Source: an uncultured Bacteroidaceae bacterium
GTDB taxonomy: Bacteria > Bacteroidota > Bacteroidia > Bacteroidales > Bacteroidaceae
DNA: 29,046 nt
Assembly (NCBI GenBank): GCA_934271655.1
Contig: CAKQRW010000042.1
Location: 1 to 29,046, forward strand
Direction of reading: 5' to 3'
This document shows positions 1 to 6,911 of the stretch, in pieces. The stretch's first letter is position 1. Each line of letters starts with the position of its first letter. The position numbers and the translations under genes were made by a program. Below the pieces are notes generated by a model that ran no database searches, had not been told where the DNA came from, and saw nothing but the letters and a program-made list of their open reading frames with translations.

Positions 1-117
1 CATCATAGACAGAAAATTCTTCTTGTTTAGACTTACGAGAATCTATGCTTAATCCACACGCTTTTGCAGGTGATCCGCCTAATTTCCCGTGGTACGGTGG
101 CGGTACGAAAAACAACG

Positions 118-155
118 AAAAAACGGTCATCATCGCTTAATCGCGAGAATGACCG
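118..155 (-). terminator. Distal intrinsic terminator after mnmE
   Basis: On the minus strand a 7-bp stem (124-130 paired with 149-155, CGGTCAT/ATGACCG) is followed by six T residues (the A run at 118-123 on plus). It lies directly behind a second hairpin at 156-187, so mnmE transcripts meet two terminators in series. The hairpin loop is long (18 nt), which makes it weaker than its neighbour, but the U tract is good. Confidence 0.65.
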
Positions 156-187
156 GCAAAAAGAAAGGCGCTCATTTCGAGCGCCTT
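156..187 (-). terminator. Proximal intrinsic terminator after mnmE
   Basis: A perfect 9-bp GC-rich stem (AAGGCGCTC at 165-173 with GAGCGCCTT at 179-187) with a 5-nt loop. On the minus strand it is followed by a T-rich stretch (TTTCTTTTTG). It sits about 43 nt past the mnmE stop codon and marks the end of the long minus-strand gene run. Confidence 0.8.
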
Positions 188-229
188 AACTATAGAATGT
201 GAGATTTTGTGCTTGTTTGTAATCGGCTC

Positions 230-1651
230 TTACTTTCCGATGCAGAAATTCTTGAATATATTGTTGAGCGTGTCTTGCGGTGTGATGGAACCTGTTATCT
301 CTGCGAGGGCGTCGAGAACCATGTGCAGATCTTCGGCAACGAGATCTCCGCTCACACCTTCGTTGATGGCAGACTCCACTCGTTGCAGATGAGCATGTGC
401 CTGCATCAGGGCATCGTAGTGTCTGGCAGAACTTACTATGGTGTCGTTCTCGTTTATGTCTGGCACATTGGCCGATTCGTAGATGAGCCGTTGGAGCTCG
501 TCTATGTTTGTACCGCATTTGGCGGAGACGGCAATAGAGGATATGCGAGGAGCTTCTTCTTCTTCTTTATAAAGAGAACGGAGGTCTGTGGCTGCATCCT
601 CAGCACATTGTGCTGTTGCTGTGTCGGCGGCATCGAGGTCAGCCTTGTTGCGCACGACAATGAGAGCTTTGTCTGCATCGAGATGGGAATGTATGTCGGT
701 CAGTTCGTCCGTTGATGGCGTATTGTCGATGAGCCATATGATGATGGATGCACGTTCCATGGCCTGGTAAGTTCGCTTGATGCCAATCTGCTCCACCGCA
801 TCTGTAGTGCGGCGTATGCCAGCTGTGTCAATGAATCGGAAACTGATGCCACCGATGTCAACGCAATCCTCGATGGTGTCTCTTGTGGTGCCGTGAATGT
901 CAGACACGATGGCACGCTCCTCTCCAAGCAACATGTTGAGGAGTGTGGATTTGCCGGCATTGGTCTTGCCAATGATGGCTACAGGAATGCCGTTTTTGAT
1001 GGCTTGTCCCGTGCGGAAACTGGCGGCGAGGTGAGATATGTGGCTATCGGTGCAACTGGCAAGACGCAGCAGTTCGGAGCGGTCGGCAAACTCCAGTTCC
1101 TCATGGTCGGAGAAGTCCAGTTCCAGTTCGAGAAGCGAGGTGAGATGGAGCAGTTGGTCACGGAGCTGGGAGAGCTGGCTGCTGAAATGACCTTTTAGCT
1201 GCGACATGGCCATGCGGTGTGATGCCTGGCCAGTGGAGGCAATGAGGTCGGCCACAGCCTCGGCTTGCGAGAGGTCGAGTTTGCCGTTGAGAAAGGCCCT
1301 CTTTGTGTACTCGCCAGGATGCGCCAGGCGTGCGCCATTCTGTGTGAGCAGACTCAGCACAGACTTGAGAATGTATCGTGACCCATGGCAGGAGATCTCT
1401 ACCGAGTCCTCCCCTGTGTATGAATGAGGTGCACGAAAGACAGATACCAAGACCTCGTCTATGACAGAGTCGCCCGACATGATATTGCCATAGTGTATGG
1501 TGTAGCCTGCGGCGTTGTCCAGATTGCGCGAGAAGATGCTTGACATGATACGGAATGTCTCTGGGCCAGAGATGCGTATGACACCGATGGCTCCCCCTGC
1601 AGGTGTGGCGAGAGCGCATATGGTGTCAGACGAAAGAACGTTGTTCAGCAT
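230..1651 (-). CDS. mnmE: tRNA modification GTPase MnmE (TrmE)
   Basis: MnmE is a potassium-activated GTPase that works with MnmG to place a (carboxymethyl)aminomethyl group on C5 of the wobble uridine in a subset of tRNAs. With the chosen ATG the protein is 473 aa, near the family norm of about 455. The N-terminal tetrahydrofolate-binding domain starts at once with the expected DTICALATPAGGAIGVIRISG. The G domain has GKTNAGKS (about 228-235), GTTRDT (254-259), DTAG (275-278) and NKAD (335-338). The protein ends in the diagnostic CIGK, whose cysteine is needed for modification. The open frame extends 29 codons upstream to 1738, but that stretch does not resemble the family and I excluded it. 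A short acidic insert (KEEEE) lies after G4. Two terminators follow. Very sure of identity, less of the exact start. Confidence 0.97.
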   Translation of the reverse strand: MLNNVLSSDTICALATPAGGAIGVIRISGPETFRIMSSIFSRNLDNAAGYTIHYGNIMSGDSVIDEVLVSVFRAPHSYTGEDSVEISCHGSRYILKSVLSLLTQNGARLAHPGEYTKRAFLNGKLDLSQAEAVADLIASTGQASHRMAMSQLKGHFSSQLSQLRDQLLHLTSLLELELDFSDHEELEFADRSELLRLASCTDSHISHLAASFRTGQAIKNGIPVAIIGKTNAGKSTLLNMLLGEERAIVSDIHGTTRDTIEDCVDIGGISFRFIDTAGIRRTTDAVEQIGIKRTYQAMERASIIIWLIDNTPSTDELTDIHSHLDADKALIVVRNKADLDAADTATAQCAEDAATDLRSLYKEEEEAPRISSIAVSAKCGTNIDELQRLIYESANVPDINENDTIVSSARHYDALMQAHAHLQRVESAINEGVSGDLVAEDLHMVLDALAEITGSITPQDTLNNIFKNFCIGK

Positions 1652-1765
1652 TATTGGATGTGTGTATGTGTTATCGTTATATTTGATGTATTTACGGCAT
1701 AAGCCCAGACCTTCCATATGTCTTAGGTAGGTGCTCATAAATGTTGGAGCGGTTTACTTTAGTAC

Positions 1766-1789
1766 TATAAAATAATTTTGAACATCTAC
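1766..1789 (+). repeat. 24-bp inverted-orientation repeat, copy A
   Basis: A 24-bp sequence starting TATAAAATAATTTTG recurs on the opposite strand at 2729-2752 with one mismatch (ACATC versus ACACC). The two copies flank the nucleoside phosphorylase gene as an inverted pair. This copy lacks the second arm that makes the other copy a palindrome. It contains TAATTTTG, a match to the Bacteroidetes -7 consensus, but on the plus strand, that is antisense to the neighbouring genes. Confidence 0.75.
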
Positions 1790-1822
1790 TTAATGCCGCG
1801 AATCGGCAGAGACAGCAGGGCT

Positions 1823-2692
1823 TCAGATGCGCTCAAGGACCATCTTGATGAGACTGTCGATGGAAGTCTGGTAGTTGGTGTTCATCTCTGTGGTGTAGCG
1901 GTTGGCTATGACCATACAGCATGTCATGGCGCGGTGTCCGAGCAAGGCGGAGAGACCTGCCACGGCAGACGACTCCATCTCGAAATTGCAGATGTGCAGT
2001 CCGTCGTATTCGAAGGCTTCCACTTTCTTGTTCTGATCAGGGTCCTGTATCTTCAGACGTATTTGACGTCCCTGAGGTCCGTAGAATCCTCCGCATGCGA
2101 TGGTGATGCCTCTCACCATGTCTTTTCCTGCTATCTGGTCAATGAGCTCGGGACAGGCTTGCGCCACATAGGGCGAGCCCTTGAGTGGAGACCACTGCAT
2201 GTGACGTTTGAAAGCCTCTTCAAGCTGCAGGTCGCACACCTCGTTGCGCCCGGCGTAGTAGTTGAGCAGTCCGTCAAAACCTATGCTCTTGACAGAAGCG
2301 ATGAATGAGCCTGTCGGTGTGAATGGCTGGAGTCCTCCGCATGTGCCCACTCGCACGATGGTGAGCTGGCGGTGCTGCGTGCGTTCTGTGCGTGTGGCAA
2401 AGTCGATGTTGGCAAGAGCATCAAGCTCGTTGAGCACTATGTCTATGTTGTCGCAGCCGATGCCAGTAGAGAGCACTGTGATGCGTTTGCCTTGGAATGT
2501 GCCTGTGATGCTGTGAAACTCGCGGTTGGTGGTGTTGTGCTCTTTTGAGTCGAAATGAGCTGCCACGGTGTCGACACGTCCAGGGTCTCCCACCAGGATG
2601 ATGCGGTCGGCCAATTGCTCTGGACGCATGTGGAGGTGGAAGATAGACGAGTCGTCGTTAATGATAAGTTCTGATGGTGGGAAGTATCTCAT
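1823..2692 (-). CDS. Nucleoside phosphorylase, uridine phosphorylase-like
   Basis: Cytosolic enzyme of the PNP/UDP phosphorylase family, which reversibly cleaves nucleosides with phosphate to a free base and (deoxy)ribose-1-phosphate for salvage. The 289-aa protein shows the phosphate-site loop GDPGR (35-39), STGIG (75-79), the VGTCGG loop (about 115-120) and the ribose-binding NFEMESS (236-242). It is longer than E. coli Udp (about 253 aa), with extra sequence at the N-terminus and in the middle. Uridine is the most likely substrate from the overall pattern, but the base specificity cannot be fixed from sequence alone. It starts at ATG 2692, behind a palindrome that overlaps a candidate -7 promoter box. 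mnmE follows about 170 nt downstream on the same strand. Confidence 0.85.
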   Translation of the reverse strand: MRYFPPSELIINDDSSIFHLHMRPEQLADRIILVGDPGRVDTVAAHFDSKEHNTTNREFHSITGTFQGKRITVLSTGIGCDNIDIVLNELDALANIDFATRTERTQHRQLTIVRVGTCGGLQPFTPTGSFIASVKSIGFDGLLNYYAGRNEVCDLQLEEAFKRHMQWSPLKGSPYVAQACPELIDQIAGKDMVRGITIACGGFYGPQGRQIRLKIQDPDQNKKVEAFEYDGLHICNFEMESSAVAGLSALLGHRAMTCCMVIANRYTTEMNTNYQTSIDSLIKMVLERI

Positions 2693-2728
2693 AAGGTTTG
2701 TTTTTGAAAGTTGGTTATGTGCTTATAT

Positions 2729-2763
2729 GTAGGTGTTCAAAATTATTTTATATGAACACCTAC
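2729..2763 (-). promoter_or_regulatory. Palindrome overlapping a -7 box before the phosphorylase
   Basis: The 11-bp arms GTAGGTGTTCA (2729-2739) and TGAACACCTAC (2753-2763) are perfect inverted repeats separated by 13 AT-rich bases. On the minus strand TAATTTTG (2745 to 2738) matches the Bacteroidetes -7 consensus TAnnTTTG and overlaps the inner end of one arm. Transcription would start about 40 nt before the ATG at 2692. No T run follows the hairpin on either strand, so an operator is more likely than a terminator. I see no good -33 TTTG. Half of this element recurs at 1766-1789. Confidence 0.45.
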
Positions 2764-2795
2764 TTATGTGAATTAACTCATGGTGCGATAAAGCT

Positions 2796-4073
2796 TCATT
2801 TCTCCAGCTCTGCCCTGCGCACGGCTTTTTCCAGCTCATGCGTCTCATGCTTAAGTTCGGACACACGACGTTCGAGATTGAGTATCTGCTGTGTGGCATC
2901 AGGCGATGAGTCTCTAAGCTGTTCGAGCTGCGACTTGAGATTTTGCAGGTTGCGGCTTTTCTGCACCCATTGCTGGCAAAGTTCTTGTGCCTGTGGAGAA
3001 GAGAAGTCAGACAGATTGTAACAGTCTTTCTTGTCGTTGAGCACGAAGTGAAAGGCATGATGTGTGGCATCGGTAGCCTGTCGGCGGAGCTTATTCAGTC
3101 GCATTAGTCCATCTTGCATAATCTGTTGTTCCTCTGCTGTGTAAGGCAGTGTAGCTATAGAAGAGAGTGAAGCGAAGGCGTGGAGCACGGAAGACTCGGC
3201 TGTCTCGTAGTCGATCGTGTGCCGCGACTCGTTAGGCACGAAGGTGTAGATGCATACAGAGTCGGCTGGCTGATACCTGTCGCTTGCGAACCATCCTATG
3301 TTTGCGTTCTCGTTGATGACCAGCATGTAGTCGTTGGCAGGTGAGTTGTATGGATAGCCCATGTTCTCTGCCTGATAGAATTGCTTGCTTTCTGAGTCAT
3401 AGCGTGTGACATAGAGGTCGTAGTTGCCGTATCCCTCGTCTGAGCGCGCCGCAAAATAGAAGACCTGTCCGTCTGGCATCATGAACGGGTAGTTGAGGTC
3501 GCAGCCGTCGAGACCAAGTCCGGTGATGGGCTGCGGGTCTGTGAGTTTCTCGTTGTTGAGATAATATCTATTCAACTGCATGTGTGTGGAGGTAGAGTCG
3601 CTTGAGTCTTTGTCTGCCCCAAACACAATGCCGTTGAGCTGAGTGTAGTAGAATGTGCGGTCGCCATTGCGTGAAGGGTGCAGCGAGCCCATGTCGTCAG
3701 ACAGCAGATAGGCCGAGAGAAAGTTCTTCTTGGCCATCACCACACTGTCGAGCACCACTACCCTGTCCACGCCTCTGAGTCCGCGCTCGCCCTGGGCACA
3801 CAGTCTGACGGCTTTATCATACGCCTCGGTAGACTGCTTCTTTCGTCTTGCTTTGGTGATGAGGGCCTGCGCTTCTGAGCGCACGGTCTTGAAGCGCTGC
3901 AGCATGATGAGCGAATCGATGTCGCTGACACCTGTCATCTGTTTCCGATAAGGATAGACCGTCACAGAATGGACTGAGTCATTCTCGTGGCAGCTGCAAG
4001 TTGCTGAGGCCTTTTCTAATGGATACAATGCTAAAGCAATGCTAACCATTACGGGTATAATTGTCTTACTCAT
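2796..4073 (-). CDS. Secreted PD40/TolB-propeller-like protein, function unknown
   Basis: I chose the ATG at 4073 because it gives a signal-peptide-like start (MSKTIIPVMVSIALALY, then ASATC). The longer open frame to 4208 would translate through an intergenic repeat array. The mature protein (425 aa precursor) has a middle part (about 190-272) with PD40-like strands such as YPFMMPDGQVFYFAA and IGWFASDR. These are typical of the Bacteroidetes proteins that pair a beta-propeller with other envelope domains. The last 55 residues are a predicted coiled coil (LKSQLEQLRD, LERRVSELKHE). No OmpA-like peptidoglycan-binding domain is present, unlike PorE-type relatives. A cysteine follows the signal sequence, but the lipobox is poor, so periplasmic protein versus lipoprotein is open. 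Function unknown; an envelope role is inferred. Confidence 0.75.
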   Translation of the reverse strand: MSKTIIPVMVSIALALYPLEKASATCSCHENDSVHSVTVYPYRKQMTGVSDIDSLIMLQRFKTVRSEAQALITKARRKKQSTEAYDKAVRLCAQGERGLRGVDRVVVLDSVVMAKKNFLSAYLLSDDMGSLHPSRNGDRTFYYTQLNGIVFGADKDSSDSTSTHMQLNRYYLNNEKLTDPQPITGLGLDGCDLNYPFMMPDGQVFYFAARSDEGYGNYDLYVTRYDSESKQFYQAENMGYPYNSPANDYMLVINENANIGWFASDRYQPADSVCIYTFVPNESRHTIDYETAESSVLHAFASLSSIATLPYTAEEQQIMQDGLMRLNKLRRQATDATHHAFHFVLNDKKDCYNLSDFSSPQAQELCQQWVQKSRNLQNLKSQLEQLRDSSPDATQQILNLERRVSELKHETHELEKAVRRAELEK

Positions 4074-4124
4074 AATTAAATGCCATTCAGTATTTAGACT
4101 TGTTCTTTCAGTATATATATAGCT

Positions 4125-4220
4125 TTTTCCAATAATCTGACTAGCTGATGACCAGATTAGATCTTTTCCAATAATCAGACTAGTGATGACCAGATTAGCT
4201 TTTTCCAATAATCTGACTAA
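4125..4220. repeat. Tandem 37-39-bp repeats with internal inverted arms
   Basis: Two and a half copies start with TTTTCCAATAATC at 4125, 4164 and 4201 (periods 39 and 37). Each full copy contains AATCTG (or AATCAG) and, about 14 bases later, CAGATT, so each unit can fold into its own hairpin. The array fills the gap between the mutS2 stop and the start of the PD40 protein gene, both on minus. It could act on RNA or as DNA-binding sites. No T-rich tail is present. Confidence 0.85.
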
Positions 4221-4250
4221 CTCTTTCGATGTCGTTTTAAGACAGTCGTG

Positions 4251-6785
4251 TCACACCAGTTCCACTACTGTGATGCCAGCTCCTCCGAACCGCACATCCT
4301 CATCGTAGAAGTTGGACACTGGCGGCATGGCTGCAAGTTGCTGGCGGATGAGCGTCTTCAGTATGCCAGTTCCTGTGCCGTGCAGAATCTTCACTCTAGA
4401 TGCACGAGCCACCAGAGCGTCGTCAATGAAATAAGTGACAGCCTGTATAGCCTCGTCGCCGCGCATTCCTCTCACATCAAGCTGTTCCTTAAAGTTGAGT
4501 GTAGTGTTGCGGATGTCGTCTTGTGTCTGCACACTGACAAAGGTAGCGGCCACATTGCGGTCTTTCTTTGGCGGTTCTGACGGTTCGAGACGTTTCAGTT
4601 TGACATTGGTAGTGATGTTGCCAAAGACGACAAGAGCCTCTCCACCGTTGATCTTCTTAATTTGTCCGATGGTGCTCTGCCCTTTCAGTTTCACATAGTC
4701 ATCCTGCTTGAGTTCGACAGCCATGTGCGCAGGAGCAGGCGTGCATGTCCCATGTCCTGCAGTCTTGTCTTTGCTGTCAGCCCTCTTCTCCTCCTTGCGT
4801 TTGCGTCGTGCCAGAAGTTTCTCCATCTGGCGGCGTATCTTCTCGTCAGCCAGGTTGGGGTCGATAGCCTTTACCTCCTGCTTGAAGTCGGCCAGATCCT
4901 GACGTATCATGCGTGTGCGCTCCTTCTCTGCCTGGGCTTCCTTGATGTCCTTGATGGTCTGCTCTATCTTTGCGTTCGATTCCTTGAGCATCTGTTCAGC
5001 CTCTTCTTTGGCCCTGGTGATGATGTGCCTGCGCTCGGCATGCAGTTTCTCTATCTCCTCCTCATAGCGCTGTATGGTCTGTTCCATCTGTTTCTCATGC
5101 TGGTGTATGGCCTGTCGCTTCTGTTCCCAGTAGCGCTTGTCGCGAACTATGTCCTGAAGATATTTGTCGGAATTGATATAGTCCTTTCCTACTATCTCGC
5201 TGGCGTCGGCTATGACCTCATCAGGTATGCCAGTCTTGCGCGCTATCTCGATGGCAAACGAGCTGCCCGGATTGCCGATGGAGAGCTGGAAGAGCGGCTG
5301 CATCTTCTGTCGGTCGTAGAGCATGGCTCCATTGACCATACCGTCAGTTTCCTGCGCATAATGCTTCAGGTTCTGATAGTGTGTGGTGATGACTCCAAAG
5401 GCATGCTTGCGGTTGTAGACCTTGAGCATAGACTCAGCTATGGCTCCGCCTATCTGCGGTTCTGTGCCTCCGCCAAACTCATCGATGAGGATAAGGCTCG
5501 CTCCGTCACATTGCTTCATCATGTTCTTCATGTTGAGGAGATGTGATGAATAGGTGGAGAGGTCGTTCTCCAGGCTCTGCTCGTCGCCGATGTCTATGAA
5601 GATGCTGCGGAAGATGCCGAATGTGCTGCTTGGAGCCACCGGAACTGGCAGTCCGCATTGGAACATGTACTGCAGCAGTCCTGTGGTCTTGAGGCAGACC
5701 GACTTGCCTCCGGCATTAGGGCCGGAGATGAGCAGCAGCCTTTGTCTTTGGGTGAGTGTGATGTCGAGTGGCACCACCTTGCGCTGCTCCTCCTCGGGAT
5801 GCGTGGAGTTGTGCTTGGCAAACTTCAGTTCGAGCAGAGGGTGCATGGCCAGCGACCAGTCGATGATCTGCTTGCTGCTCATGCGTGGCTCGCATGCCGA
5901 TATGGCTACCGACAGCTTAGCCTTGGCGCGTATGAAGTCAATCAGAGCAAGAAAGTCATAGCTTCGCAGCATGTCGTCAACCTCAGGTCGGATGCTCTGT
6001 GTGAACTCCATCAGGATGCGGAATATCTCCTTGCGCTCCTCGCTTTCCAGTTCGCATATCTTATTGTTGGCTTCAACCACCTCGGCTGGCTCAATGTATA
6101 CGGTCTTTCCCGTGTCCGACTCATCGTGCACGATGCCCCTTATCTTGCGTTTCATGGCAGGAGCCACAGGTATGACGAGACGTCCGTCACGTAGTGTCGG
6201 CGATATATCCTTGTCCACGAGTCCGTCGCTCTTGGCCGAGCGCAGGATGCTCTGCAGTGTGCGCGACACACTTCCTGCTGTAGCGGCCATCTCTCGTCTT
6301 ATCATGAGAAGAGTTGTTGAGGCTGTGTCTTTGACGTTGCCGTATTTGTCAAGAATCTGGTCAATGCGTCTCACCACCTGCGGGTATGTCTTCACCTCGT
6401 CTGTAAGTGAATGGAGATGAGGGAACGTGGCGACTGTCTCTTCCTCGTCTTCGTATGAATGGAGGTATGCCACGATATTGCATATGGTGAGCAGCGAGCG
6501 CTGGAGGTCAAAGAGTTCCTCTGTGTTGAGGTTGGCATTCTGGATGCGTATGCGTTTCAGCGAGAGCCTCACGTCGAAGAAGTTTTGGTCGGGGAAGTCT
6601 CCTCGCTGCAAGATTCCTGCAAATTCCATGGTCTGCTTCACGCTGCGGCGTATGGCGTCATGGTCTGTGGAAAACATCATGCTGTCCACCTGCTCCTGTC
6701 CGAGTGGGCAGAGGCAGTAATCCTTCAAGAGCCGGCGTATGGTGTCAAAGCCGACTTTCTGTTCGTATGTGTTCGGGTAAATCAA
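4251..6785 (-). CDS. mutS2: Endonuclease MutS2 (probable TTG start)
   Basis: MutS2 is a MutS-family ATPase with a C-terminal Smr nuclease domain. Family members suppress homologous recombination or, as RqcU, act on collided ribosomes. The sequence shows Walker A GPNAGGKS (about 355-362), Walker B LILIDEFGGGTEP (431-443), a long charged coiled coil (about 550-665), a small KOW-like segment (about 696-732) and the Smr motifs LDVRGMR (769-775) and HGTGTG (802-807). I place the start at TTG 6785 because the next residues, IYPNTYEQKVGFD, match the usual beginning of Bacteroidetes MutS2; this gives 844 aa. The only upstream ATG (6905) would add 40 residues of unlike sequence. The gene follows uvrA by 126 nt, and the pairing of two DNA-processing ATPases suggests a shared transcript. 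Confidence 0.95.
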   Translation of the reverse strand: MIYPNTYEQKVGFDTIRRLLKDYCLCPLGQEQVDSMMFSTDHDAIRRSVKQTMEFAGILQRGDFPDQNFFDVRLSLKRIRIQNANLNTEELFDLQRSLLTICNIVAYLHSYEDEEETVATFPHLHSLTDEVKTYPQVVRRIDQILDKYGNVKDTASTTLLMIRREMAATAGSVSRTLQSILRSAKSDGLVDKDISPTLRDGRLVIPVAPAMKRKIRGIVHDESDTGKTVYIEPAEVVEANNKICELESEERKEIFRILMEFTQSIRPEVDDMLRSYDFLALIDFIRAKAKLSVAISACEPRMSSKQIIDWSLAMHPLLELKFAKHNSTHPEEEQRKVVPLDITLTQRQRLLLISGPNAGGKSVCLKTTGLLQYMFQCGLPVPVAPSSTFGIFRSIFIDIGDEQSLENDLSTYSSHLLNMKNMMKQCDGASLILIDEFGGGTEPQIGGAIAESMLKVYNRKHAFGVITTHYQNLKHYAQETDGMVNGAMLYDRQKMQPLFQLSIGNPGSSFAIEIARKTGIPDEVIADASEIVGKDYINSDKYLQDIVRDKRYWEQKRQAIHQHEKQMEQTIQRYEEEIEKLHAERRHIITRAKEEAEQMLKESNAKIEQTIKDIKEAQAEKERTRMIRQDLADFKQEVKAIDPNLADEKIRRQMEKLLARRKRKEEKRADSKDKTAGHGTCTPAPAHMAVELKQDDYVKLKGQSTIGQIKKINGGEALVVFGNITTNVKLKRLEPSEPPKKDRNVAATFVSVQTQDDIRNTTLNFKEQLDVRGMRGDEAIQAVTYFIDDALVARASRVKILHGTGTGILKTLIRQQLAAMPPVSNFYDEDVRFGGAGITVVELV

Positions 6786-6911
6786 TATTCTGCTTTTTTG
6801 TTGTTTAGTTGTTTCTTCTCTGAATTCTGTTGCCAGACCAGCCAGGCTGTTCCTTTCCTGAAGTGCGTGGCTGCGGTCTGGGAGACTGCGGCCTGGCAGC
6901 TGCATGCCAGC

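Noticed and set aside
45..140. A 31-codon plus-strand frame ending in a TVIIA stop
   Set aside because: It starts at an ATG without a visible ribosome site or promoter, has no recognisable family and overlaps the terminator hairpin at 118-155. It could be the tail of a decayed gene, but nothing supports translation.
1766..2763. Insertion-sequence or MITE ends around the phosphorylase gene
   Set aside because: No target-site duplication or transposase is visible, and one copy is a half element. I kept the inverted repeats as a finding but not as a mobile element.
4074..4208. N-terminal extension of the PD40 protein to 4208
   Set aside because: It would translate the intergenic tandem repeats and bury the signal peptide 45 residues inside the protein.
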